DNA of 64,000 nt from Kuafuiihalomonas sp050331295 (GCA_050331295.1 JBHJGZ010000004.1:124001-188000), one strand, 5' to 3'. Positions 16,658 through 25,925 are shown, counted from the stretch's first letter. Numbers and translations: made by a program. Notes: a model not told the origin generated them from the sequence alone.

Positions 16658-19606
16658 ATGGGTTTTCTAACCAAAATCATCGGCAGCAAGAACGAACGAA
16701 CCCTGCGAGGACTCCGACCGCGGGTGGAGGCAATCAATGCCCTCGAGCCGGCGATGGAGCGTCTCGACGATGTTCAGCTCGCGGCGAAGACGGCTGAGTT
16801 CAAGACGAAGCTTCAAAACGGGGCATCCCTCGACGACATTCTGGATGAGGCGTTCGCCGTGGTGAGGGAGGCGTCCCGCCGCGTGCTCAAGATGAGGCAC
16901 TACGACGTCCAGCTGGTGGGCGGCATCGTGCTCCACGCCGGCCGGATCGCGGAGATGAGAACCGGTGAAGGGAAAACGCTAGTAGCGACCCTGCCGGCGT
17001 ACCTGAACGCGCTGACGGAGCAAGGCGTTCACATTGTTACCGTCAACGACTATCTGGCCAATCGTGACGCTGAGTGGATGGGGAAGGTGCACCGCTTTCT
17101 CGGAATGAGTGTGGGGACCATCGTTCACGGGTACGACGAGCGACACAAACAACAGCAATACGGCTGCGATATCACGTACGGCACGAACTCCGAGTTCGGC
17201 TTCGATTATCTGCGCGATAATATGAAGTACGCGCTTGAAGACTATGTTCAGACGCGTGGCCTGAACTACGCCATCATCGACGAAGTGGACTCGATCCTCA
17301 TCGACGAAGCACGGACCCCACTCATCATCTCCGGCCCGGCCGATGAGGCTCGCGACAAGTACCAGGTAGTGAATGATGCCGTAGCCAAGTTGGTTCCAGA
17401 GCGCCACTTCACCATCGATGAGAAGTCCAAGTCGGCATCCTTGACCGACGAGGGCGTGGACCGGATGGAGTCTTTGCTCGGGGTCGGCAACCTCTTTGCG
17501 CCGGAGAACATTCAGTGGTCGCACCACGTATCCAAGGCTCTGGCCGCTAACGCTTGCTACAAGCGGGATGTCGATTACTTGGTCCACGAGGGCGAGGTGA
17601 TGATCATCGACGAGAACACCGGCCGGACGATGGAAGGCCGACGATGGTCGGATGGTCTTCATCAGGCGATAGAGGCCAAAGAAGGGGTCAGGATTCAGCC
17701 AGAGTCGGTGACGATGGCGACGATTACATACCAAAATCTCTATCGTATGTATAACAAGTTGGCGGGGATGACCGGAACCGCCGATACCGAGGCCGAAGAA
17801 TTCGAAAAGATTTACAAACTCGATGTGGTGGTCATCCCGACCAACAAGCCGATCAAACGGGACGACGCCCAGGACCTGGTTTACAAGACTGAAGCGGAGA
17901 AGTTTCGGGCCGTCGTGGACGAAATCAAGGAACGCCACGGTAGAGGACAGCCGATTCTGGTCGGAACTCGAAACGTCGACAAGTCAGAGGTCGTATCCAG
18001 GCTTCTCAAGAAGAACGACATTCCGCACATTACTTTGAACGCCAAGTTCCACCGGCAGGAAGGCGAGATCATCGCCCAGGCCGGTCAGCTGGGAGCGGTC
18101 ACGATATCCACGAACATGGCTGGCCGCGGGACCGATATTCTCTTGGGTGGCAACGCCGAGTACATGGCGCGTGCGGACGTGGCCCGCGAAGAGCTCGGAG
18201 ACGCAGCCGGAGACCCAGAGCGTGAGCAGGCCATTCTGGCCCAATTCCGCTGGCTCTCGGGGTCTCCGGAGTCGATCCCGGTAGAAATGGTGACGAAAGA
18301 GCGCTCCGAACGGCTCTTCTTCGACCGTTCTCGTCTCCAGTCCGCGCCGACACCCGAGACCGTGGACGACGTGAAGCAAAGCTGCGCCGACGAAGCGCGT
18401 CAGTGGGTCGAACGCATCATTGCGAGCTACAAGCATCACCTCGAACGTCACGAGGCCGATTGTAAGGTTGCGAAGGCGAAGGTGCTCGAAGCAGGAGGCC
18501 TGCACATCTTGGGCACCGAACGCCATGAGTCGCGCCGTGTAGACAACCAGCTCAGAGGCCGAGCGGGTCGGCAAGGCGACCCCGGTTCGTCTCAGTTCTT
18601 CCTTTCGCTGGAAGACGACCTCATGCGGATCTTCGCGGGCGATCGCCTCAAGGTCATGATGGAACGCTTGGGTATGGAGGACGACGTACCCATCGAGGCC
18701 AAGATGGTCTCTCGGGCCATCGAGAACGCCCAGAAGAGAGTCGAAGGACACAACTTCGACATTCGCAAGAACCTGATCGAGTACGACGACGTGATGAATC
18801 TCCAGCGAAAGGCGATATACGCTCTTCGCCGGAAGGTGCTCGGCAACGAGCCGCTGGAGGAAGAGATCCTCGACATGGTGGACCGGGTGATCGAAGCGGT
18901 CGTTTTCGAATTCACCTCTCCGAGGACCCATCCCGACGAGTGGCAGCTGCAAGAGCTACAGCGAAGGTTCAGGAGCGTTTTTGGATTCGAGTCGTCGATC
19001 CCGACCACCATTGCGCGAGTCCAAGAACTGCACGACCACCTGTTCCAACAGGCAGAGCAGAAGTTCCGGGACAAACAGAGCTCGTTCGGTCGGGATTACG
19101 TCGTCACCAAGCGGGGACTGATACCCAAAGATATCCTGGAAGTCACCGAGTCGGAAGTCGAGCCGGTGTGGCGGTTTCTGCTCCGGCAGCGCTACCTTCG
19201 CCAGATCGACAACAACTGGCGCGACCATCTGACCCAGATGGACCACCTCAGAGAGGGTATTGGGCTCCGGGGGTACGGCAGTCGAGATCCGAAGATCGAG
19301 TACAAGCGAGAAGGTCATCAGCTCTTCACATCGATGATGCGGGACATCGACTTCAACGTATGCGCCGAGCTGTTCAACCTACAGCTTCTCTCACCGGATG
19401 AAGTCCGCCGAGAGCAGGAGAAGCAGCGCCGACAGATGGAAGCGCTTCAGCGAATGGCCCGACTCCAAGGGGACTCGCCCGAGACCTCAGATTCGGTCGG
19501 ACCGAGCAGAGCGCCCGCGCCCAGCAAAGCCGGGCGCCTGGTCAAAGAGCGGCCGCGCTACAAGAAACAAGGCAAGAAGGACCGCAGAGCGGCTCGGCGT
19601 AGATGA
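16658..19606 (+). CDS. secA: Preprotein translocase ATPase SecA
   Basis: SecA drives secretory proteins through SecYEG. The 982-residue protein shows Walker A RTGEGKT, the DEAD-like IIDEVDSILIDEART, the preprotein-binding region, MAGRGTDILLGG, GTERHESRRVDNQLRGRAGRQGD (helicase motifs V-VI, split here), and the scaffold helix with NWRDHLTQMDHLREGI. Two departures from E. coli SecA are visible. The segment between ILLGGNAEYMA and GGLHILGTERHES is about 110 residues instead of roughly 40. The C-terminus ends in a lysine/arginine-rich tail (KKQGKKDRRAARRR) with no CxC...CH zinc motif, so the SEC-C SecB-binding domain is missing. It overlaps the nadD-like gene by ATGA. Confidence 0.97.
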   Translation: MGFLTKIIGSKNERTLRGLRPRVEAINALEPAMERLDDVQLAAKTAEFKTKLQNGASLDDILDEAFAVVREASRRVLKMRHYDVQLVGGIVLHAGRIAEMRTGEGKTLVATLPAYLNALTEQGVHIVTVNDYLANRDAEWMGKVHRFLGMSVGTIVHGYDERHKQQQYGCDITYGTNSEFGFDYLRDNMKYALEDYVQTRGLNYAIIDEVDSILIDEARTPLIISGPADEARDKYQVVNDAVAKLVPERHFTIDEKSKSASLTDEGVDRMESLLGVGNLFAPENIQWSHHVSKALAANACYKRDVDYLVHEGEVMIIDENTGRTMEGRRWSDGLHQAIEAKEGVRIQPESVTMATITYQNLYRMYNKLAGMTGTADTEAEEFEKIYKLDVVVIPTNKPIKRDDAQDLVYKTEAEKFRAVVDEIKERHGRGQPILVGTRNVDKSEVVSRLLKKNDIPHITLNAKFHRQEGEIIAQAGQLGAVTISTNMAGRGTDILLGGNAEYMARADVAREELGDAAGDPEREQAILAQFRWLSGSPESIPVEMVTKERSERLFFDRSRLQSAPTPETVDDVKQSCADEARQWVERIIASYKHHLERHEADCKVAKAKVLEAGGLHILGTERHESRRVDNQLRGRAGRQGDPGSSQFFLSLEDDLMRIFAGDRLKVMMERLGMEDDVPIEAKMVSRAIENAQKRVEGHNFDIRKNLIEYDDVMNLQRKAIYALRRKVLGNEPLEEEILDMVDRVIEAVVFEFTSPRTHPDEWQLQELQRRFRSVFGFESSIPTTIARVQELHDHLFQQAEQKFRDKQSSFGRDYVVTKRGLIPKDILEVTESEVEPVWRFLLRQRYLRQIDNNWRDHLTQMDHLREGIGLRGYGSRDPKIEYKREGHQLFTSMMRDIDFNVCAELFNLQLLSPDEVRREQEKQRRQMEALQRMARLQGDSPETSDSVGPSRAPAPSKAGRLVKERPRYKKQGKKDRRAARRR

Positions 19607-20217
19607 TCCCGCGTCGGAGGATCGCGGTCTTCGGTCTTTCGGCCAATCCTCCCACGGGCGATGCCGGACATCGAGGGATCGTTCGGTGGCTGGGACAGAC
19701 GCCGCTGCCCGAAGCCGCCGACCGGGTCGTGGACGAAATCTGGATCCTCCCGGTCTACCGCCACGCATTTTCCCAAAAGCGAGACCTGGCCGCGTTCGAG
19801 CATCGGGTCGCAATGTGTCGCCTCGCGTTCGAGGATCTACCGCGAGCACGGGTGCTGACGACCGAGGCGGAGGTTCATCATCGCACTCTTCCAGAGCTCC
19901 CTGGAACCGTCGACACCCTGCGCTTCCTGCGGGAAGCCCGACCGCAGGACGAGTTTCTCTTGGTTCTGGGCCAGGATACGTTTGCAGACCTGGAAGCTGG
20001 TAAGTGGAAGGGGAGCGACGAGATCCTTCGCCTGCATCGGGTGGTGGTGATTCAGCGACCCGGGGCTGAAGGCCAGGTGGGCTACCGAGTTCCCGGTCTA
20101 GGCCCGGTCAGTTCCACCGTCGCCCGCCACGATGAGGACCTGGCCGCGTCGCTTCTTCATGAGCCGGTGGCCCAATACGTGCGCACGCACTGCTTGTATC
20201 CGTCGGCCGGATGTTAG
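19603..20217 (+). CDS. nadD: NadD-like nicotinate-nucleotide adenylyltransferase
   Basis: A 204-residue nucleotidyltransferase of the NadD/cytidylyltransferase fold, expected to join nicotinate mononucleotide and ATP into deamido-NAD. The N-terminal nucleotide-binding loop reads GLSANPPTGDAGH, where the usual form is G(S/T)F(D/N)PPHxGH, so two residues are inserted and the first catalytic histidine is replaced. Further family blocks are FEHRVAMCRLAF, GTVDTLRFLR, FLLVLGQDTF, WKGSDEILRLHRVVVIQRPG, the GP(V)SST segment, and the VAQYVRTHCLY end. The ATG overlaps the secA stop by 4 bp. Because of the altered loop, the substrate could differ, so the symbol is a best guess. Confidence 0.7.
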   Translation: MIPRRRIAVFGLSANPPTGDAGHRGIVRWLGQTPLPEAADRVVDEIWILPVYRHAFSQKRDLAAFEHRVAMCRLAFEDLPRARVLTTEAEVHHRTLPELPGTVDTLRFLREARPQDEFLLVLGQDTFADLEAGKWKGSDEILRLHRVVVIQRPGAEGQVGYRVPGLGPVSSTVARHDEDLAASLLHEPVAQYVRTHCLYPSAGC

Positions 20218-20274
20218 CTGCGTCAACCTCGCGTTGACACCGCTCCAGGCCCCCATGGATGATGAGGATGCGCC

Positions 20275-22047
20275 GTGACGACACCGGAAGCCCCCAAGAC
20301 ACGACGGAAAGTGGACCGGCTCGTGGGTACCGTGCTGGCCGACAAGTATACGATCATCAAGAAGATTGGTGAGGGCGGCATGGGCTCCGTCTATATCGCC
20401 AATCAGCGCCCCATTGACCGAAAGGTCGCCGTCAAGGTGCTCCTCGGCAAGCTCGCCGAAGACGAGATCAGTGTTCGGCGGTTCGAGCAAGAAGCGCGCG
20501 CCATCTCACGGATGCAACACCCCAACACGGTGACCATCTACGACTTCGGTCGAACCGAGGACGATCAGGGCACCGAACGCCTCTACATCGTCATGGAGTA
20601 CTTGAAGGGGCGCACCCTCACCCAAGTACTCCGGGCAGACGGTCAACTGGCTGGACCACGCGCCTCACGCATTGTCCGACAGGTTTGCGCCTCCCTCGCC
20701 GACGCCCATGGGGCTGGGATCGTTCACCGTGATCTGAAGCCGGATAACATCTTCCTGACCGAGGTGGGCTCGGACCGAGATTGGGTCAAGGTCTTGGACT
20801 TCGGCGTCGCCAAGCTGGCGGACAGCGAGTCGGCTGGGACGCTCACGCAGACGGGCATGATTTTCGGGACACCGAAGTACATGTCGCCAGAGCAGGCGGA
20901 AGGCAGGCCCATCGACAACCGAGCCGACATCTACGCCCTCGGGGTCATCCTGTTCGAGCTATTGGTGGGGCGGCCGCCGTTCGTGGCCGATACGCCGGTT
21001 GGGCTCCTTCTCAAGCATATCTCGGATCCGCCGCCGAAGTTGAGCCAGATCCGACCGGACCTTCAGGTCGACCCCCGTCTGGAAAGCGTCGTGATGAAGG
21101 CTCTGGCCAAACATCCGAAAGACCGATTCCAGGTGGTCGGCGACTTGGCGGCGGAGCTCGAAGCCTTCGAGCGAGCGGTCACCTCTGGGTACGCCATACC
21201 GACGGGAACCGTGCCCACTCCCATGGCTCAGGGGCTTCCGACGGAGGTGGTGCCAGGACCGGGCGAAGCGGCGACGCCGGAGGGCTTGCGATCCCCGGAT
21301 GCGCTCCCGGCCAACCTGTCCGCCGACGTAGCCTTGCCGGACGAGGGGAACGTGACCAATCCGGATCGGTCGCTGGCCACCCACGCCCTCTCCCCAGGGC
21401 ATGCAACGGTCGGTTCTCCCGGGCCCACCGTTCAGGCGCCCACGCGCCGCTCGTCCCGGATTCCCATGCTCGTCGCGGTCGCATTGGTGTTTGCCATCGC
21501 GGGGTTGGCCGCGGTGCCTTTCTTCCAAACCGCGCCCCAGAGCAGCGCGGTCACCGGGGTTCAGAGCTTGGAGCGGGAGCCGGAAGGAACGAAGCCTCCC
21601 GAGGATGTTGTCGAAGAACCGCAGGAATCGCCCAAGACCGAGGATGAGACGACGAGCGATTCGGTCGCCGCGATACCGCCCGACCCGAAAACTGAACGGC
21701 GGCAGGCCCCCGCGAAAGCCAGCAGCGACCCGAAAGAATCCAGACCGACGCCCCCGTCCCAGGTGACGGTACGCTTCGAGTCCGATCCACCGGACGCGGT
21801 GGTCTGGCTCGGCCGAGAGCAAATCGGCAAGACACCTTTCACCCGACCCTTCGAGCGCGGCATTCCCATGAAGGTCCGCTTCAGGAAGAAAGGGTACCAG
21901 CCCCGAACCCGACGGCTTCGAGCTACAGAGGGCGTCGTGGTGTCGGTGAGGCTGGTCGAAGCGAAACCATCGGCCGAGCGAGCTGCGCAGGCCGAACCAC
22001 CTCCGGTCGATCCTTCAGCAAATCAGAAGGTGTTGGACCTGAAATAG
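20275..22047 (+). CDS. Membrane-spanning Ser/Thr protein kinase with C-terminal PEGA domain
   Basis: A Hanks-type kinase of 590 residues. The catalytic domain (about 20-290) has the glycine loop GEGGMGSVY, VAVKVL, HRDLKPDN, DFGVAK, GTPKYMSPEQ and DIYALGVILFELL. A proline-rich linker leads to a membrane helix near 396-416, then an extracytoplasmic acidic stretch and a PEGA domain (VRFESDPPDAVVWLG and KVRFRKKGYQP) at about 499-560. PEGA domains often occur on surface or cell-wall-linked proteins. The GTG start has GAGGA at 20264-20268, six bases upstream. A TTGACA at 20234-20239 lies nearby but lacks a well-placed -10. It converges on the FGE-fold lipoprotein gene. Confidence 0.93.
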   Translation: MTTPEAPKTRRKVDRLVGTVLADKYTIIKKIGEGGMGSVYIANQRPIDRKVAVKVLLGKLAEDEISVRRFEQEARAISRMQHPNTVTIYDFGRTEDDQGTERLYIVMEYLKGRTLTQVLRADGQLAGPRASRIVRQVCASLADAHGAGIVHRDLKPDNIFLTEVGSDRDWVKVLDFGVAKLADSESAGTLTQTGMIFGTPKYMSPEQAEGRPIDNRADIYALGVILFELLVGRPPFVADTPVGLLLKHISDPPPKLSQIRPDLQVDPRLESVVMKALAKHPKDRFQVVGDLAAELEAFERAVTSGYAIPTGTVPTPMAQGLPTEVVPGPGEAATPEGLRSPDALPANLSADVALPDEGNVTNPDRSLATHALSPGHATVGSPGPTVQAPTRRSSRIPMLVAVALVFAIAGLAAVPFFQTAPQSSAVTGVQSLEREPEGTKPPEDVVEEPQESPKTEDETTSDSVAAIPPDPKTERRQAPAKASSDPKESRPTPPSQVTVRFESDPPDAVVWLGREQIGKTPFTRPFERGIPMKVRFRKKGYQPRTRRLRATEGVVVSVRLVEAKPSAERAAQAEPPPVDPSANQKVLDLK

Positions 22048-22053
22048 TCGTGA

Positions 22054-22068
22054 GATCCCAGAGGGATC
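22054..22068. terminator. Small hairpin between convergent genes
   Basis: GATCCC (22054-22059), loop AGA, GGGATC (22063-22068) forms a 6-bp perfect stem between the kinase stop and the end of the opposing lipoprotein gene. It has no T-run on either strand, so it is at best a weak bidirectional terminator. Confidence 0.3.
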
Positions 22069-23497
22069 ACTCGAGAAAGGTGGCGTCGACGGGCAGGAAA
22101 TTGAAGGGCTCGCCGGTGCTGACGAAATTCGGGTCTCCGGCCTCGCGATCGTCCACGCACCGGATTCCATAACCGAGGGCGAGGTCCGGATCTCCGAAGG
22201 AGCTGGCATTGTCTTCTACGCGGCGCGAAAAGACGCGACCCAGTTCGATATCACCGCCACCGTCGAGCCAGTGGCCCCCGAACAGCGCCACTTGGCCACC
22301 CGAGAAGCTGCCGGTCGCCGACGTCAGGCAAACCGGATAGAGATCATATGGCCGGTCGAAGTCTGGATCGGTCGGCGGTGGTACCTCGTTTTCGTTGTCG
22401 AAGAATCCGGGCACTCGGTCCTGTACCTCGTCCGGATCGTAGTAGCCGAACAGGCAGGTCGAAAACGCGTCGCCGAATTCTTCGATGAATTCGGGCGGGA
22501 TGTCTTGGCCATCGGCCGAGCTGGGGAGGGACGGACAGACCGGGTTGAGGGTGTCGGGGTCCAAGATGACGGGCGCCACGCAAAACCACGGGAGGGCCTG
22601 CAGTACCCGGGCTCCAGGCGGCGTGAAGCCGTCGGCAGTCCATTCCGCGACGTGACCGGTCACGTCGAAGAGATTGGTCGTCCCGCCACCACCTACCTGC
22701 ATCGCCCCCACGGTGTCCGAAGCCGCCGCACCCGACGGGCTCTGACCGCCCACCTCCAGTTGCTGAGGAAGGCCACAGTCGAGACCACCTATGAACGCGT
22801 CCGTACACGATGCGGGCTCGGACCCAGAGCCGGGAAAGCGCAAAAAGGCCTCCGGCGATCGGGTGTCGGTCACCGGATCCGCGGCCCAATCCTGCTGACG
22901 AATGATGATGGACTCGACGGCCGTCGGTAGGCGTCGACCCAGCAAGCTGCAGAAGTTTGCAGCCTGGGATTGGGTGATCTGAACGATGGGACAATCGAAG
23001 AACCCTTCATCGTCCTGGACGCACCGGTCCTCCATGTCTTCCTCGGAAGGGTCGGGTTCAGGACAGAAATCCGAGTCCACACAGAACTGGTAGAGCTCGT
23101 TGGTGACCTCGAAGGTGTCGACCTGAAGTCGACCCGGTGCTCCGCCTGGACGGTCGGTGAAGTCCATTGGCAAGAAGCAGTTCTGAGGCAGGGCCACTTC
23201 TTCTGCGGTCAAGAGTTCGCCGTCGGTTGCCATCAAGACCCCTTGTTCGATGAGCTGGTCGGGGGAAAGGGTGCTGCTCTCGGTAACCACATTGGTTAGA
23301 CGGGTACAGATGTCGGATTGGGTGAGGTTCGACCCGGTCGGCGTGAACGAAGAATCTACCAGGTAGACCCGCTCCCCGTAGGTGACGACACCCTGTTCGA
23401 GGAGTTCCGGTGGGGGAATGGAGTCGACACAGGCGCCGGCTGCGAACAGCAGCGCAGCGATGAGGGTCGTCAAAGATCGCGAATTATAGGTCGTCAT
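22067..23497 (-). CDS. Putative lipoprotein with formylglycine-generating-enzyme (SUMF1) fold
   Basis: A 476-residue exported protein. The N-terminal hydrophobic stretch ends in AAGAC, a weak lipobox, so it may be lipidated. After about 100 residues of unassigned sequence it shows the FGE-sulfatase/C-type-lectin-like pattern. The blocks are VDTFEVTNELYQFCV, PIVQITQSQAANFCSLLGRRLPTAVE, NLFDVTGHVAEWTADG, GGHWLDGG and a final YGIRCVDD. Many extra cysteines (CFLPM, CVDSDFCPEP, CPIV, CTDAF, CGLP) suggest disulfides. Such proteins in Myxococcota are mostly taken to be binding or structural and not true FGEs. Only 4 bp separate it from the upstream PEGA-TPR gene, so the two form an operon. Confidence 0.8.
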   Translation of the reverse strand: MTTYNSRSLTTLIAALLFAAGACVDSIPPPELLEQGVVTYGERVYLVDSSFTPTGSNLTQSDICTRLTNVVTESSTLSPDQLIEQGVLMATDGELLTAEEVALPQNCFLPMDFTDRPGGAPGRLQVDTFEVTNELYQFCVDSDFCPEPDPSEEDMEDRCVQDDEGFFDCPIVQITQSQAANFCSLLGRRLPTAVESIIIRQQDWAADPVTDTRSPEAFLRFPGSGSEPASCTDAFIGGLDCGLPQQLEVGGQSPSGAAASDTVGAMQVGGGGTTNLFDVTGHVAEWTADGFTPPGARVLQALPWFCVAPVILDPDTLNPVCPSLPSSADGQDIPPEFIEEFGDAFSTCLFGYYDPDEVQDRVPGFFDNENEVPPPTDPDFDRPYDLYPVCLTSATGSFSGGQVALFGGHWLDGGGDIELGRVFSRRVEDNASSFGDPDLALGYGIRCVDDREAGDPNFVSTGEPFNFLPVDATFLE

Positions 23498-23501
23498 GAG
23501 A

Positions 23502-25142
23502 TCAAAATCTCCCGGTCAAGCCGAACACGGCCCCACCGTTGGGGGTGGGTTGAGCGGCAACACTCTCCACCGAGAGTTGTATCCACGGTTCGCTGGTGGC
23601 GGCCACGCCAGCCACGCCGGGTGGAGGCTCCGGGGTCTTGCGTACCCACTTGATGATCAGAAACGTCAGGCCCGTCGCAGCGATGGTTCCCCCGGCAATG
23701 GCGGAAATGAGCTGTATGTTCTCGAGGGCCTCGAGCTCGCCGTTGGTGCGTGTGTTCGGGCCATCCGGGCCGCGATAGAAAGTGGCTCCGCCCACGTCTC
23801 GAGGCCCGAGCTCTTCGAAGTAATCCCGTTCGAAGATGAACTCCTGGAAGATGAAGGGAGCGAGGAATCCAATGGTCCCTCCGACTGCGCCCACGATCAA
23901 AAGCGTGGTGCCCCAGTCCGATAACGTTCCGTCCGAGATTCCGGGAGCTTTGTACTTCTCGAGCTCGATATCGAGGGTACTCAGCTCGTTGCGGGTGATC
24001 TGGACTTGTTCCGAGTAGCGATAGTGACCGGGCAGCTCGACCTGAACCTGGTGTTCTCCTTCTTCGAGAATCTTCTTTTGGCCGTAAGGACTCAAACCGA
24101 CGATCGCACCGTCGACGAAGATTCGCGCGCCTTCCTGCGCCACGTTGATGGCGAGCTCACCCGTGTTCTCGAGCTCGGTGAGTTGGAATTCGAGGGTGAG
24201 GGGCTTGTCGTCGGGCATGACGAACTCCTTCTCCACCGTCTCGTACCCGTTCAGCACCAAGTAGAGGGTGTGTGGACCCGGCGTCACCTTGAGCTCGAAG
24301 TTGGTCTGGCCCACGACGACGGACTTATCATCGAGGAAGATGTCTGCGCCCGCCGGCTCCGAGGAAACGGCCAGCGGTTGGAACCGCTCGCGGATAGACT
24401 TCTGGAGACGAGCGATGATTTCTTCGACATTCTCCCGATCCGGGGCATTCGGAGCGAGCTGTAGGTACTGTTCGTAGTTCGCGATCGCTTCCTCGTAGCG
24501 GGCCAAGGCCTCGTAGCTCTTCGCGATGTTGTAAAACGGAGCTGGCTCCTCCGGCTTGTATTCCAGCGCCGCCAAGAACTCGTTGATGGCCGCTTCATAG
24601 TCACCTCTCTGGAAAGCGGTACGGCCAGTCTCCATTCGAGCATTGAAAGCGGCATCAGGACTGTCGGGGTCCTCGCCAACGCGCGCTCTCAGGAGGGCCA
24701 GTTTGTCCAAGACTTCGGAGCGGTCTCGGGGATTCGTTTCCAGTTCAAGGTATTTTTCATACCAAGTGATCGCATCGCTCCATTGAGACAGCTGCTCATA
24801 GGAACGAGCGGTATTGAACGCGAGCGCCGCAGTCGGGGTGAGCCCGTAAGCTTTTTGGAAGGCTTCCAGCGCTTCCAGGTACTGACCATTTTGGTAGTAC
24901 CGGAGTCCTTCCTCTGCAAGTTCGCTTGCACGAGCGGAGGAGCCGGTGTCGCTCGAATCGGATTCGATTTCACCCGATTCACCTTCTTCGTCGGAAGCAG
25001 AGGAGTCGCCGGTCTCGTCTTCGGCCTGTTGTTCTTCTTCTTGGGCGGTCGGTTCCGGCCACGGTTCGGTCTGAGCCGAGGCGTGCGTCCCGGCCAACAA
25101 GACCAACCATGCCATCATCACGCGGGCAGCAAGGCGGGGCAT
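23502..25142 (-). CDS. Exported TPR and PEGA-domain membrane protein
   Basis: A 546-residue protein with a signal peptide (AWLVLLAGTHASAQ), an acidic Ser/Glu-rich linker, and TPR units at about 70-250 (GLRYYQNGQYLEALEAFQKA, YEEAIANYEQYLQLAPN). Two PEGA-type domains follow (VSSEPAGADIFLDDKSV, and INVAQEGARIFVDGAIVG), then two membrane helices (TTLLIVGAVGGTIGFLAPFI and LISAIAGGTIAATGLTFLII). The TPR part would be periplasmic. It is the first gene of a two-gene operon with the FGE-fold lipoprotein and lies opposite a PEGA kinase, so a shared envelope role is plausible but not shown. Confidence 0.85.
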   Translation of the reverse strand: MPRLAARVMMAWLVLLAGTHASAQTEPWPEPTAQEEEQQAEDETGDSSASDEEGESGEIESDSSDTGSSARASELAEEGLRYYQNGQYLEALEAFQKAYGLTPTAALAFNTARSYEQLSQWSDAITWYEKYLELETNPRDRSEVLDKLALLRARVGEDPDSPDAAFNARMETGRTAFQRGDYEAAINEFLAALEYKPEEPAPFYNIAKSYEALARYEEAIANYEQYLQLAPNAPDRENVEEIIARLQKSIRERFQPLAVSSEPAGADIFLDDKSVVVGQTNFELKVTPGPHTLYLVLNGYETVEKEFVMPDDKPLTLEFQLTELENTGELAINVAQEGARIFVDGAIVGLSPYGQKKILEEGEHQVQVELPGHYRYSEQVQITRNELSTLDIELEKYKAPGISDGTLSDWGTTLLIVGAVGGTIGFLAPFIFQEFIFERDYFEELGPRDVGGATFYRGPDGPNTRTNGELEALENIQLISAIAGGTIAATGLTFLIIKWVRKTPEPPPGVAGVAATSEPWIQLSVESVAAQPTPNGGAVFGLTGRF

Positions 25143-25283
25143 GGAAGGGGAATCTCATGGTTGCGGCCTCAATTCAACGCGAGCCCAAGCACCATTTTCG
25201 GTCGTCGGCGGGCACGGTTCGGTTTTGCTTCGGGCCGTGATGGCGGCCTCGATCTGACCGAAGGTTTTGGGCATCGTGACGCC

Positions 25284-25925
25284 ATGGTGGCCGAAGGTCA
25301 GTATCTGGAGCGGGCGGTCATCATCCCCGCCGGAGCGCACGCGCTGGAGGGGTTGTTTCATCGTGGGACCAAGAAGACGGGGGTCCTGATCTGTCCTCCG
25401 GGTCCGGTAACGGGCGGTTCGATGGAAAGCGCCGTGGTTGCTGAGCTTGCTTGGGCCGTCACGAGGGCTGGGCATCCGACCCTCCGCTTCAACTACGCCG
25501 GAGTTGGGGCGAGTCCCGGAACCTTTTCGGTCCCGGGAGCCCGAAGCGATGCCAGCTCCGCCCTCGCACACCTGAAGGCCTGCCTTTCGGAAGATGCGGA
25601 CGTCGCCTTGATCGGCGTGGGGCTCGGAGCCGAGGTCGGCGCGGAGCTCGCCGTCGACGTTCCATTCGATGCCGCGTTCTTGGTCTTGCCCCGTGCGTCA
25701 TGCCTCCCCGAGAGGCTTGCCGCGACACGCCACGTGGTTGTGGCTGTGCCAGAGCTCGGTGACGCGACCGAGGCGGAGGCGCTCAGCGAGTGGGGTGAAA
25801 CCGCAGTTCGGGATTTCCGATTGGTCCGACTTGCCCGGGCCGACCCTAGTTTTCGTCGAGGTTTGGTGGAATTGGGACGGGCTGCGGCGGAAACCATCTC
25901 GCCGCCGGGCATGGTAGAGCTCTGA
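25284..25925 (+). CDS. Alpha/beta-hydrolase-fold protein lacking the nucleophile serine
   Basis: A 213-residue soluble protein resembling the small alpha/beta hydrolases of the COG2945 type. Recognisable blocks are GVLICPPGPVTGGSM, TLRFNYAGVGASPGTF, then LIGVGLGAEVGAEL, where the nucleophile elbow should read G-x-S-x-G. Here it reads G-V-G-L-G, so serine is replaced by glycine and classical hydrolase chemistry is not expected. Downstream blocks (FDAAFLVLPRAS, HVVVAVPELGD) keep the fold pattern but the region around the expected catalytic His is unusual. The frame is open much further upstream (24783), but that part is antisense to the TPR-PEGA gene, so the ATG at 25284 is chosen. Confidence 0.7.
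   Translation: MVAEGQYLERAVIIPAGAHALEGLFHRGTKKTGVLICPPGPVTGGSMESAVVAELAWAVTRAGHPTLRFNYAGVGASPGTFSVPGARSDASSALAHLKACLSEDADVALIGVGLGAEVGAELAVDVPFDAAFLVLPRASCLPERLAATRHVVVAVPELGDATEAEALSEWGETAVRDFRLVRLARADPSFRRGLVELGRAAAETISPPGMVEL

Noticed and set aside
16979..18952. Two minus-strand open frames across secA
   Set aside because: Antisense shadows of a conserved housekeeping gene.
20234..20263. TTGACA before the PEGA kinase gene as a promoter
   Set aside because: The only nearby -10 candidate (GATGAT) would place the transcript start after the ribosome binding site at 20264.
24783..25283. Upstream extension of the hydrolase-fold gene
   Set aside because: It is antisense to the TPR-PEGA gene and its residues are not hydrolase-like.
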